A DNA stretch of 34,753 nt from Eubacteriales Family XIII. Incertae Sedis bacterium (GTDB taxonomy: Bacteria > Bacillota > Clostridia > Peptostreptococcales > Anaerovoracaceae): assembly GCA_031257175.1 (NCBI GenBank), contig JAIRPE010000010.1:1-34753 (forward strand), in the 5' to 3' direction. The notes below the pieces were generated by a model that saw only the letters and a list, made by a program, of their open reading frames with translations, had not been told where the DNA came from and searched no databases. Both the position numbers and the translations under genes were made by a program. Of the stretch, positions 16,007-22,938 are shown piece after piece. The stretch's first letter is position 1; each line of letters starts with the position of its first letter.

Positions 16007-17578
16007 CTAATCTTGAACCGTGGCGTTGCGCAGGCTCCTCCAGTATCCGGCGGGATGGGGCGTGAACCCTTCCATCTTCGCGCTGTGGATGGCCACGTAG
16101 CCTTGGTACACCATAACGTCGTGCATGACCTCGTCATTGTTTATCTGCGCGGCCTTCTGGTAAAGCTTCGCCCGTTCGGACTGGTCGGAAATCTTCCTGG
16201 CCTGCTCCACCAGGGAGTCGAACTCGGCGCTGGAATAGCCGCCCCAGTTGGAGGGGCTGGTGGAACGCAGGTAGGTGAAAAGGTACTTGTCAGGGTCTAT
16301 CATGTTCATCATGCCGAACACGGCTATCTCGTAGTTGCCCTTCGACACGTCGTCGATGAAACTGGGCCATTCGCCTATCTTCACCTGGGCGTCGACGCCC
16401 GCGCTCGTGAAGGTGTTCTGCATGTACTCCGCCATCTGCATTTTCAGGTCGTCCTGGGTGTACGTGTATATAGTGACCGTCAATTTATTGCCGTCCTTGT
16501 CCAGAATGCCGTCGCCGTCGCTGTCCTCCCAGCCGGCCTCTTTGAACAGCGCCTTGGCCTTCTCGGGGTCGTAGGGGAAGCCCGTGACGCTGTCCGACCA
16601 AGCCCATGAGGTGGGCAGCAGCACCGACACGCCAGGCCGCTCTATGCCCTGGCACAGTTCCTGAGCCATGGTTTCCTTGTCAATCAGGTGGGCCAGCGCC
16701 ATTCGGACGCGCTTGTCCTTGAGCAGTTCGACATTGTGGTTGAAAGCCGCTTGATGTATGCCCAGGCCGCTCATGGTATCGACCACGAAGCGCGGGTCCT
16801 GCTGGAGCCGCTGTATGTCCTGGGGGGTGAGGGGGGTATGCACCAAATCCACGTCCCCCGCCTCCAGCGCGGCCACGCGGGTGGCGTTCTCAGGCACGAT
16901 ATGGAAAACCAGGTTTTGGGTCTTGGCCTTCTCCCCCCAATAGTCGGGGTTGGCCTCCATCGTCAGCTTGCTGTTTCGGCTCCATTCTTTGAAAACGTAA
17001 GGGCCGGTGCCGATGGGATGCTCGGAGAAGCCCTCCATGTCGTCCGCCTCGGCGGGCACGATGGGCAGGGTCATGTTATACACCAAAAGCGGGGCGTAAG
17101 GCTCGCTTAAGATGAACTTGACCGTATAGGGGTCCTCCACGACCACCTCGGATATGGACGCGTAGTTAGCCGCGTACACCGCGCCGAACTCAGGGTCGCG
17201 GATAGTGTCGAAGGTGTGCTTCACGTCCTCAGCGTCGAAATCGCTGCCGTCGTGGAATTTCACGCCCTGGCGCAGCTTGAATATCCAGGTCAGCTCGTCG
17301 GGGTTCTCCCAACTCTCGGCCAGGCAGGGGATCGGCTCAAGCTGCTCGTTTACCTCCACCAGGCTGTCGCATACCTGCTCGAACACCCTCGTGGCCGAGA
17401 TGTCCCGCGCCAGGCGCGGGTCCAGCGTCTCGGGCTCCACGTCCAAGCCGATGTTCAGGGTGTCCTTATAACTCCCGCTTTGGGCGGGGGAGGACGGGGA
17501 AGGTTTCTCTCCGCAGCCCGCCATAGAGAATGCCAACAGGCCTGCCAGCGCGTAGCCGGCGAATCGTTTTGCGTTCAT
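16007..17578 (-). CDS. Peptide ABC transporter substrate-binding lipoprotein (family 5)
   Basis: Extracytoplasmic solute-binding lipoprotein, 523 residues, SBP family 5 (OppA/DppA type). The start MNAKRFAGYALAG at 17578 lies eight bases after GGAGG; in-frame upstream ATGs are less well placed. A lipobox LAFSMAGC puts the lipid-modified Cys at residue 22, followed by a Ser/Pro-rich linker. Family hallmarks include the opening LNIGLDVEPETLDPRLARD, the PxxxEWSRNSKLTMEANPDYWGE segment and LVHTPLTPQDIQRLQ. It delivers peptides or similar ligands to the permease pair. As the first transporter gene it sits behind a near-perfect sigma-A promoter of its own, separate from the amidohydrolase gene upstream, which has its own terminator. 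Confidence 0.94.
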   Translation of the reverse strand: MNAKRFAGYALAGLLAFSMAGCGEKPSPSSPAQSGSYKDTLNIGLDVEPETLDPRLARDISATRVFEQVCDSLVEVNEQLEPIPCLAESWENPDELTWIFKLRQGVKFHDGSDFDAEDVKHTFDTIRDPEFGAVYAANYASISEVVVEDPYTVKFILSEPYAPLLVYNMTLPIVPAEADDMEGFSEHPIGTGPYVFKEWSRNSKLTMEANPDYWGEKAKTQNLVFHIVPENATRVAALEAGDVDLVHTPLTPQDIQRLQQDPRFVVDTMSGLGIHQAAFNHNVELLKDKRVRMALAHLIDKETMAQELCQGIERPGVSVLLPTSWAWSDSVTGFPYDPEKAKALFKEAGWEDSDGDGILDKDGNKLTVTIYTYTQDDLKMQMAEYMQNTFTSAGVDAQVKIGEWPSFIDDVSKGNYEIAVFGMMNMIDPDKYLFTYLRSTSPSNWGGYSSAEFDSLVEQARKISDQSERAKLYQKAAQINNDEVMHDVMVYQGYVAIHSAKMEGFTPHPAGYWRSLRNATVQD

Positions 17579-17724
17579 AATCATTGCCTCCATAAGAATA
17601 AAATGCTCCAAAACACTTTTCGCCATCGCCGTCGGGACATATATCCGCACGACCGACGCCTAACGACGCCAGCCCTAATATTTCAAGCGAGAGGAAAGCG
17701 CGAGGAAAATTAATCACAATTTTA

Positions 17725-17752
17725 ATTATACAGCGCCGTAATCGTTTGTCAA
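17725..17752 (-). promoter_or_regulatory. Consensus sigma-A promoter of the opp-like operon
   Basis: On the minus strand a perfect TTGACA (17747-17752) and a perfect TATAAT (17725-17730) are separated by 16 bp. This lies about 150 bp upstream of the binding-protein start, leaving a leader of roughly 140 nt. Confidence 0.88.
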
Positions 17753-17765
17753 ATGAAAAATCTAG

Positions 17766-17793
17766 AAAAAAAGGATTTTCAAAACAAATCCTT
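17766..17793 (-). terminator. Intrinsic terminator after amidohydrolase 1
   Basis: On the minus strand AAGGATTT pairs exactly with AAATCCTT across a 7-nt loop and is followed by a run of T (opposite 17766-17770). It lies just downstream of the amidohydrolase stop at 17863 and just upstream of the promoter for the transporter operon, so it separates the two transcription units. Confidence 0.85.
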
Positions 17794-17862
17794 GCTATTT
17801 GGCGCCGTTTTGGACGGGCGGGCGATAAAGCGGCCAACGGCGCCGCCCGTCCGTAGCCTTCT

Positions 17863-19041
17863 TCACATGGCGGGGACGCGCCTGCCTCCAATATAGACCG
17901 CTTTGGGCGCGCGGAGGTTGCCCAAATCCTCCAGCGGGCTTTTCTCCAAAGCGATGAAATCCGCGTGCCTTCCCGGCGCGATGGAGCCTATCCTGTCCTC
18001 CATGCGGCAGGAACGCGCCCCTTCGACGGTGATAATCCTAAGAGCCTGCTCGCGGCTCGCGCCGCAACGCTCGAGGCAGGCCGCCTCGAACCAGAGCGCG
18101 CCGTGAACCCCGTCCGTACCCGCGCACAGCTTCACGCCGCTCTCCAGCAACTTTGCCACCACCTGGTCATAGGTGTGCTTGACGGACTCGAGGCGGGCCT
18201 GCTTCACGGGGTCCAGGCCGCGCAGGCCGTCGGGATGGGCCATGGGGCTGAACGTGGCAGTGACCCAGACGCCCAGCTTCGCCATGCGCTCAATCTGCGC
18301 GTCCGTGGCCATGGTGGCGTGTTCCAGGGAACGAACCCCCACGTCCATGCAGAGGTCTATGCCGGGGCCGCCGTGGACGTGGGCGGCCACGTACTTGCCC
18401 AGCATCTCCGCCTCCTCCACGGCCACGCGCAGTTCCTCCCGCGTGCTGGTGCAGAACCCCAGCCCCACCTGCCCCGTCACCACGCCCCCGCTGCCGAAAA
18501 CCTTCAGCAGGTCTGCGCCCTTGGCCAGATTGACGCGGGCGTTCTTGCGCATCCCCTCCACGCCGTCGGACACGGTCTGCCCCGTCTGCCCGTGCCCGTG
18601 GGTGGGGCTGAGGAAGGCTCCGCAGGGGCTGATGCGCGGCCCCACCACATAGCCTTCGTCGATAGCCCGCTTAAGCTCGAAGTCGAGGAAGTCGTCCTCG
18701 CCCATGGAGCGGGCCGCCGTCTCCCCCGCGTCCACATGCTGGCGGAGATAGAGAATGGCCTTGGCCACCTTGCGCGGCGGCGTCTGCTTGAGCTGCTCCA
18801 TCACCGTCAAGGGGTCTGTTCGATCCCCGTGGCTTATGGAAAAATGCTGATGCGCATCAATAAGGCCGGGCATGACGAAACAATCGCCGTAATCCAGCGT
18901 CTCGCCCAGCCCGTCCATGCCGTCGGCCTCGCCGGGCCTGCCGACCGCGCCTATCCTGCCGTTCTCTATGGTGAACCACCCGCGCTCAATAACCGCCCCG
19001 TCGGCGGTGAATAGCGTTCCTGTCTTTACCAGGGTCCTCAT
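17863..19041 (-). CDS. Metal-dependent amidohydrolase, imidazolonepropionase/prolidase-like, paralogue 1
   Basis: Cytoplasmic amidohydrolase-superfamily enzyme, 392 residues, ATG 19041 behind GGGAGG. All binuclear metal ligands are present: HQH (His64, His66), a lysine positioned for carbamylation (Lys180 in DLLKVFGSGG), His221/His223 in AAHVHGG, His241 in SLEHAT and Asp310 in AGTDGVHG. The sequence type matches the imidazolonepropionase-like/Xaa-Pro dipeptidase-like group, whose characterised members hydrolyse dipeptides or N-acyl amino acids. A true hut imidazolonepropionase is unlikely because no other hut gene is near. It is clearly paralogous to the gene at 19525-20700, with matching ligand spacing to within one residue. 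Its position next to a peptide importer suggests a role in breaking down imported peptides. Confidence 0.85.
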   Translation of the reverse strand: MRTLVKTGTLFTADGAVIERGWFTIENGRIGAVGRPGEADGMDGLGETLDYGDCFVMPGLIDAHQHFSISHGDRTDPLTVMEQLKQTPPRKVAKAILYLRQHVDAGETAARSMGEDDFLDFELKRAIDEGYVVGPRISPCGAFLSPTHGHGQTGQTVSDGVEGMRKNARVNLAKGADLLKVFGSGGVVTGQVGLGFCTSTREELRVAVEEAEMLGKYVAAHVHGGPGIDLCMDVGVRSLEHATMATDAQIERMAKLGVWVTATFSPMAHPDGLRGLDPVKQARLESVKHTYDQVVAKLLESGVKLCAGTDGVHGALWFEAACLERCGASREQALRIITVEGARSCRMEDRIGSIAPGRHADFIALEKSPLEDLGNLRAPKAVYIGGRRVPAM

Positions 19042-19070
19042 GCGGAACCTCCCGTTCTTATCTTATTCTT

Positions 19071-19172
19071 ATACTTATGCTTATTTTAAACTCCGCCCAA
19101 AATTATTGGGAGGGCGTCGGAAGACGACATTCGCCAATCCGCTCCAAGGTGACGTTTTGAACGCGGATTAGT
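19071..19172 (+). repeat. Dispersed intergenic element, copy 2
   Basis: Full copy of the roughly 100-bp repeat, in the same orientation as the copies at 58-158 and 27626-27727. It has ATACTTAT, the CGCCC...GGGCG and CCCAA...TTGGG inverted repeats, the GGCGTCGGAAGA block, and an exact AATCCGC (19136-19142)/GCGGATT (19163-19169) stem. Read on the minus strand it lies in the 5' leader of amidohydrolase 1, next to its ribosome binding site. Its right edge abuts the second repeat family at 19173. Confidence 0.87.
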
Positions 19173-19469
19173 ATTATTGCTCCACCGACTAAATGTTGCG
19201 CTGAAACCACTTCGGCGAGGATTTTTTCTGTCGGGCAAGGCGGCGGGTTCCGTTGATACTGGGAGTATCAGCGGGTTCCGCCAACGCGAGGCCATGCCTC
19301 GCTCCTACGCTCACTTCGTTCGCTTCGCTGTCCGTTTTTCCTGCCGCGCTGAAGCGCGGGGAAAAAAGGCAACGCAGTCCGACGGAAAAAAGACCGACGA
19401 ATGCGCAATGTTTAGTTGGCGGAGCAATATTCTCCACCGACTGAATGTTGCGCTGAAACCACTTCGGCG
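19173..19469. mobile_element. MITE-like element with inverted ends and a third end copy
   Basis: A 38-bp sequence at 19180-19217 recurs in direct orientation at 19432-19469 with 37 of 38 bases identical. The first part of it (TATTGCTCC...TTGCGC) also recurs inverted at 19403-19429 with about four differences in 27. The result is a unit of roughly 257 bp bounded by inverted ends, with a solitary third end attached. The interior has several hairpins: TGATAC-TGGGA-GTATCA, GCGAGGC/GCCTCGC, and a long one at 19335-19366 (TTTTTCC..CCGCGCT-GA-AGCGCGG-GGAAAAA). No transposase or believable gene is present. It separates the two amidohydrolase paralogues. Confidence 0.7.
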
Positions 19470-19524
19470 CGGCCTTGGGCGGCTTTCGGGGCCATCGCCC
19501 CCACGCGCCCCCATGAGGCGTCCC

Positions 19525-20700
19525 TCACTTCATCCGTCGGCCGCCGACGTAAGTGGCCGCCACTGCCCCTAGATTTTCTAAATTTTCCAGCGGGTCATCC
19601 TCAAGGGCTATGAAATCCGCGTATTTGCCGACTTCCAGAGTCCCCAATTTGTCCTCCACGCGGCAAGCCTTCGCCCCCTCGGCGGTAACAAAGCGGACGG
19701 CCTGCATAGGGCTGGCGCCGCATTTGCCTATATTCACCGCCTCGAAAGCTATGGCGCCATGCACCCCGTCGGTGCCGAAACTCATGGGCACGCCCGCCCG
19801 CAACAGCTTCCCGTACACGTCGAGAATCCGCTCCTGCACCTGCCGCAGGCGCTCCTGCTTGTCAGGAGGCAAAAGCCGCAGTGACTGGGGGTGCATGGCC
19901 GGGCTGAACGTGCCGGTCACCCAGGCGCCGGCCTCGGCTATGGCTTCGATCTGGCTGTCGCTGGCCAGGCAGGCGTGCTCGATGGAGCGCACCCCTCCCC
20001 GCAGGCAGAGGTCCAGACCGGGCCCGCCGTGGATATGGGCGGCCACGTACTTGCCCAGCATTCCGGCCTCAGCCACGGCGACGCTGATTTCCTCCAGATT
20101 GTAAGTGTGACGGCGCAGTTCCGCCTCGCTGCTGACGACGCCCCCGCCGACGAATATCTTTATGAAGTCCGCGCCCATGGCCAGATTCCTCCTGACCGCC
20201 CGCCGCACCTCCTCCGCCCCGTCAGCCGCCGAAAGGCCGATTTGCCCTTGGCCGTGGGAGGCGGTGATGACGTTGCCCGAGCAAATGACGCGCGGCCCCG
20301 CCATATAGCCTTCCTCAGTGGCGCGGCGCAGCTCCATGTCGATGAAATGCTCTTCCCCCATCGAACGTAGCGTGGTGACCCCCGCGTCCAGATGCTGGCG
20401 CATGTACAGCGCGGCCTTGGCTATTTTGCGTTGCGGCGGCTCGCCCATCTGCTTCGTCACGGGCATGGGGTCAATAGAGTCGGTGTGCGAAAGCCCCAAA
20501 TGGACGTGGGAGTCCACCATGCCGGGCATGACGCAGAACCCGGACAGGTCAATGACCGCCCCAATCCCGTCCATGCCCTCAAAATCATCCTGCCTCCCCA
20601 CATGGGTTATCACCCCGTCCTCGAAGGCGAAACAACCGCCCTCCGTGGGCCTGTCGCCCGCGCAGTCCAGCAGGCGCCTAGTCTTTACCAGCGTTTTCAT
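19525..20700 (-). CDS. Metal-dependent amidohydrolase, imidazolonepropionase/prolidase-like, paralogue 2
   Basis: Amidohydrolase-superfamily enzyme, 391 residues. ATG 20700 (MKTLVKTRRLLD) is supported by AAAGGA and by the matching start of its paralogue; the frame extends to 20748 without need. Metal ligands are His65/His67 (SHVHLG), Lys181 (DFIKIFVGGG), His222/His224 (AAHIHGG), His242 (SIEHAC) and Asp311 (FGTDGVHG). Segments such as AEMLGKYVAAH(V/I)HGGPG in both proteins show a gene duplication. As for paralogue 1, the likely substrates are dipeptides or N-acylated amino acids, inferred from family and from the importer downstream. It is the first gene of the minus-strand cluster and has a good promoter at 20849-20877. 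Confidence 0.85.
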   Translation of the reverse strand: MKTLVKTRRLLDCAGDRPTEGGCFAFEDGVITHVGRQDDFEGMDGIGAVIDLSGFCVMPGMVDSHVHLGLSHTDSIDPMPVTKQMGEPPQRKIAKAALYMRQHLDAGVTTLRSMGEEHFIDMELRRATEEGYMAGPRVICSGNVITASHGQGQIGLSAADGAEEVRRAVRRNLAMGADFIKIFVGGGVVSSEAELRRHTYNLEEISVAVAEAGMLGKYVAAHIHGGPGLDLCLRGGVRSIEHACLASDSQIEAIAEAGAWVTGTFSPAMHPQSLRLLPPDKQERLRQVQERILDVYGKLLRAGVPMSFGTDGVHGAIAFEAVNIGKCGASPMQAVRFVTAEGAKACRVEDKLGTLEVGKYADFIALEDDPLENLENLGAVAATYVGGRRMK

Positions 20701-20848
20701 CCTGATTCCTTTCAAGTCCCCAGGCCGCGCCCCCGCGGAGCCCCGCAAGGCCGCCCAACCCCCGCCCGCCCCACGACGGCAGGCGGAAGGCAGGCGGCAG
20801 GCACGGAAGCGACAGCCATTTCATGACAATAGTATTTCCTTAGACAAT

Positions 20849-20877
20849 ATTGTATCGCATATTCGTTATTTTGTAAA
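20849..20877 (-). promoter_or_regulatory. Sigma-A promoter of amidohydrolase 2
   Basis: On the minus strand TTTACA (20872-20877) and TACAAT (20849-20854) are spaced by 17 bp, each one base from consensus. The predicted leader before the start at 20700 is about 140 nt. Confidence 0.75.
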
Positions 20878-20929
20878 CAGTTTTGCAACGACGACCAGAA
20901 ACCGTCTAGCGTTGGTCATGCCGTCCCCA

Positions 20930-21072
20930 TACAAATTTCGCCCAAACGTATTGGACGTACGGCAATAGAGGCCATAGCCATAGACATTACCACGGGGTAA
21001 AACCGTCAGGCTAATTGAATGGAGCGTGCTGGTTACGCCACAGGTAGGCATTTAAATGCGGATCAACACTAA
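20930..21072 (+). repeat. Degenerate copy of the dispersed intergenic element
   Basis: The left part (about 20936-20968) matches the element's CGCCCAAA...TATTGGACG...TAG block. The right end (about 21050-21071) matches its TTTAAATGCGGAT...CACTA tail, closest to copy 1. The middle is longer than in full copies and lacks the AATCCGC arm; the tail instead contains the palindrome GCATTTAAATGC. It looks like a decayed or rearranged copy. Confidence 0.45.
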
Positions 21073-21145
21073 ATGAAATGCAGGCCGCGCCGGAACGGGA
21101 ATATCTCGAGTCGCCTCGTCCAAATCATTATATCTCACATCCCTC

Positions 21146-21175
21146 TTGATATATTCAACGTTGTAGCAGTATAAT
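21146..21175 (+). promoter_or_regulatory. Promoter of tRNA-Ser
   Basis: TTGATA (21146-21151) and a perfect TATAAT (21170-21175) are spaced by 18 bp. The predicted start lies about 45 bp upstream of the mature tRNA 5' end. Confidence 0.65.
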
Positions 21176-21224
21176 AATAACTGGAAATCTCTGTTGCGGA
21201 AACAGAAGAATGCAGGACTTGTAC

Positions 21225-21313
21225 GGAGAGGTAGCGAAGCGGTCATAACGCGGCGGTCTTGAAAACCGTTTGGGGGCAACCCCGCGTGGGTTCGAATCCC
21301 ACCCTCTCCGCCA
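21225..21313 (+). tRNA. tRNA-Ser (anticodon UGA)
   Basis: Acceptor arm GGAGAGG (21225-21231) pairs with CCTCTCC (21303-21309), followed by discriminator G and an encoded CCA (21311-21313). The D arm is AGCGAAGCGGTCATAACGC-like. The anticodon stem GCGGT/ACCGT closes the loop CTTGAAA, anticodon TGA. A long variable arm (GGGGGCAACCCC) marks it as a class II tRNA and fits serine. The T arm has the GGTTCGAATCC core. The gene is complete. Confidence 0.97.
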
Positions 21314-21588
21314 AGCTTATTGGTGAGCTCGAGGCGTTCGTATCAGAAGAGCGAGGCGGGGCGGCGCATTTTGAACAGCTTGCCCCGCCAATATCATAGA
21401 ATCGCCTTACATTAAAAGACAGACAGAGGCGGGCGTGTTGAAGACCTGACGTCTCGAGGCGTGAGCGGACGGGACGGCGGCGTACGCGGCGTGATAGCAA
21501 CGAGGCCTGCGCGGACATACGCGCGTTTTCGCCCAAGAGCGGGTTTTTCATGGAATTATGGAAAATAATGGAAACAATATCTAATGCC
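21314..21588. other. Noncoding region downstream of tRNA-Ser
   Basis: No gene is supported here. GGCGGGGC (21355-21362) is exactly complementary to GCCCCGCC (21382-21389) across 19 nt and could end the tRNA transcript, though no T-run follows. The rest is GC-rich and then AT-rich up to the rplM promoter. Confidence 0.5.
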
Positions 21589-21617
21589 TTGACTTTTCCC
21601 GAATTACGCATTACAAT
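21589..21617 (+). promoter_or_regulatory. Sigma-A promoter of rplM-rpsI
   Basis: TTGACT (21589-21594) and TACAAT (21612-21617) are spaced by exactly 17 bp, each one mismatch from consensus. This leaves a leader of about 175 nt before rplM. Confidence 0.85.
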
Positions 21618-21643
21618 ATATTCTGTGTCTCTGTATTAGACTT

Positions 21644-21687
21644 CGACAGGCTATAACAGCGGCTTTTAAGCCGTAGCTTTGCTGTCG
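21644..21687 (+). promoter_or_regulatory. Structured leader of rplM (candidate L13-type autoregulatory leader)
   Basis: CGACAG (21644-21649) pairs with CTGTCG (21682-21687), enclosing a GCTA/AGC helix and an exact hairpin CGGCTT-TT-AAGCCG (21660-21673). It sits about 20 nt after the predicted transcription start and 110 nt before the rplM start codon. Bacillota rplM-rpsI operons often carry a leader through which L13 represses its own synthesis. The match to that class is by position and shape only. Confidence 0.6.
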
Positions 21688-21797
21688 GGGGGACGGGGCG
21701 CGGGCACGGGCTGGGAGTTGCCGGCCGCGGCCAAACGTTATTACAGCGCCGAAAACGATAGGTGATTATCCGAGTAGGCAGGAAGAGGTAAAATTTT

Positions 21798-22241
21798 ATG
21801 AAGTCTTATGTAGCCAAGCCTCATGAGATTCAGAGGAAGTGGTACGTCATGGACGCGGAGGGTCAGACCCTGGGACGCCTGGCCAGCGAGGCCGCTTCTA
21901 TTCTCAGAGGCAAGAAAAAACCCATCTTCACCCCATTTATCGACACAGGCGACTACGTCATCGTCGTCAACGCCGAAAAAGTGGAGGTTACTGGAAAAAA
22001 GAGGAAAGAAAAGATTTACAGACGGTATACGGGCTATCCGGGCGGCTTGAGGGAGATCACATTTGACAAACTCATCGCGAAAAAGCCAGAAGAGATCATC
22101 AGGCACGCGATAAAAGGCATGATGCCCAACGGCAAGCTGGGCAGGGCTATGTTCAAGAAGCTCAAGGTATATGCGGGGCCGGAACACAAGCACGTCGCGC
22201 AGAAGCCGGAAGCGTGGAATTTCCAGGCGAGGGAGGAGTAG
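21798..22241 (+). CDS. rplM: 50S ribosomal protein L13
   Basis: Ribosomal protein uL13, which binds 23S rRNA early in 50S assembly. It is 147 residues, the usual length (142-150), with ATG at 21798 behind GAAGAGG. The opening [38 protein letters not shown] is typical of the family. The central [14 protein letters not shown], with the [25 protein letters not shown] block, is highly conserved. It is the first gene of the standard rplM-rpsI operon; rpsI begins 3 bp after its stop. Confidence 0.98.
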   Translation: MKSYVAKPHEIQRKWYVMDAEGQTLGRLASEAASILRGKKKPIFTPFIDTGDYVIVVNAEKVEVTGKKRKEKIYRRYTGYPGGLREITFDKLIAKKPEEIIRHAIKGMMPNGKLGRAMFKKLKVYAGPEHKHVAQKPEAWNFQAREE

Positions 22242-22244
22242 ACT

Positions 22245-22640
22245 ATGGCAAAGATGCAGTATGCGGGAACAGGAAGAAGAAAGTCCTCCGTGGCCAGAGT
22301 CAGGCTGATACCCGGCAAAGGGAATATCACGGTGAACAAAAAAACGCTGGATGAGTATTTCGGCATGGAGATACTAAAGCGAGAGGTCAAAAGACCGTTG
22401 GACATAACGGGTTCTGAGGGCAAGTATGACGTGGTCGCCACCGTGAGAGGCGGAGGGTTCACGGGCCAGGCCGGCGCCTTGCGCCATGGCATTTCCAGAG
22501 CCCTGTGCGTGGCTGATCGGGAGACGTTCAGGCCGACGCTCAAGGCGGCAGGTTTCTTGACCAGAGACCCCAGGATGAAAGAAAGAAAAAAATATGGCTT
22601 GAAGAAGGCCAGAAGAGCTTCTCAGTTCTCAAAGCGTTAA
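22245..22640 (+). CDS. rpsI: 30S ribosomal protein S9
   Basis: Ribosomal protein uS9, whose basic C-terminal tail reaches the P-site tRNA on the 30S subunit. It is 131 residues with the complete tail [25 protein letters not shown] ending in the conserved Lys-Arg. The N-terminal [19 protein letters not shown] is also typical. ATG 22245 follows GGGAGGAG, which lies inside the end of rplM, so translation of the pair is probably coupled. A strong intrinsic terminator lies 140 bp downstream. Confidence 0.98.
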   Translation: MAKMQYAGTGRRKSSVARVRLIPGKGNITVNKKTLDEYFGMEILKREVKRPLDITGSEGKYDVVATVRGGGFTGQAGALRHGISRALCVADRETFRPTLKAAGFLTRDPRMKERKKYGLKKARRASQFSKR

Positions 22641-22779
22641 TCGAAAATCAAAGCGCGAGGGCCCGGACTGGTTTGTGCGACCGCGCCGGAAGGAACTATT
22701 GGGGCGCGGGGCCTGCAAGATTTGGCGAAATTTCTGTTACGAGCGATATTTTTTGCGGGATGACGGACGGAAAAGTCGG

Positions 22780-22813
22780 ACGGGATGCGGTTGTAAGACC
22801 GCGTCCCGTTTTT
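22780..22813 (+). terminator. Intrinsic terminator of rplM-rpsI
   Basis: ACGGGATGCGG (22780-22790) pairs with CCGCGTCCCGT (22799-22809) over eleven positions with one mismatched or wobble pair and an 8-nt loop. TTTTT follows. It separates the ribosomal operon from the flagellar operon. Confidence 0.9.
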
Positions 22814-22847
22814 CGCGTTCGCCCCAAAAAAAATTTCCCCACCCCCC

Positions 22848-22874
22848 TAAAGTTCCCCAGACCCCTGCCGATAA
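22848..22874 (+). promoter_or_regulatory. Perfect-consensus sigma-28 (SigD/FliA) flagellar promoter
   Basis: TAAA (22848-22851), a 15-bp spacer, then GCCGATAA (22867-22874) reproduces the sigma-28 consensus without a mismatch. It lies about 65 bp upstream of flgM, whose product inhibits that same sigma factor, so the operon is predicted to be under class III flagellar control with feedback. Confidence 0.9.
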
Positions 22875-22938
22875 ACTAACCATAGAAACTGCGCGAGATA
22901 CACGCCAAAAGAAAAAATCGCGCTAGGAAAGGATGCCG

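Larger units (their letters stand above)
20701..21224. other. Noncoding region between amidohydrolase 2 and tRNA-Ser
   Basis: I see no gene in this 524-bp divergent region. It holds the minus-strand promoter at 20849-20877, a degenerate copy of the dispersed element at about 20930-21072, and a plus-strand promoter at 21146-21175 for the tRNA. The GC-rich part at 20701-20820 is the amidohydrolase leader, with no recognisable riboswitch. Confidence 0.7.

Noticed and set aside
19335-19366. TTTTT...AAAAA hairpin considered as a bidirectional terminator
   Set aside because: The T and A tracts form part of the stem itself; neither strand has a T-run after the stem.
19177-19572. 131-residue plus-strand frame and smaller frames across 19177-19613
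   Set aside because: They run through the repeat element and its hairpins and into the antisense of an amidohydrolase gene, with no ribosome binding site or recognisable protein.
21243-21611. 122-residue minus-strand reading frame ending in LAERVGFEPTRGCPQTVFKTAAL
   Set aside because: It is antisense to tRNA-Ser. The RVGFEPTR-type peptide is a well-known artefact of translating the complement of tRNA-Ser genes.
22673-22926. 68- and 83-residue frames after rpsI
   Set aside because: They cross the intrinsic terminator and the sigma-28 promoter and have no family features.
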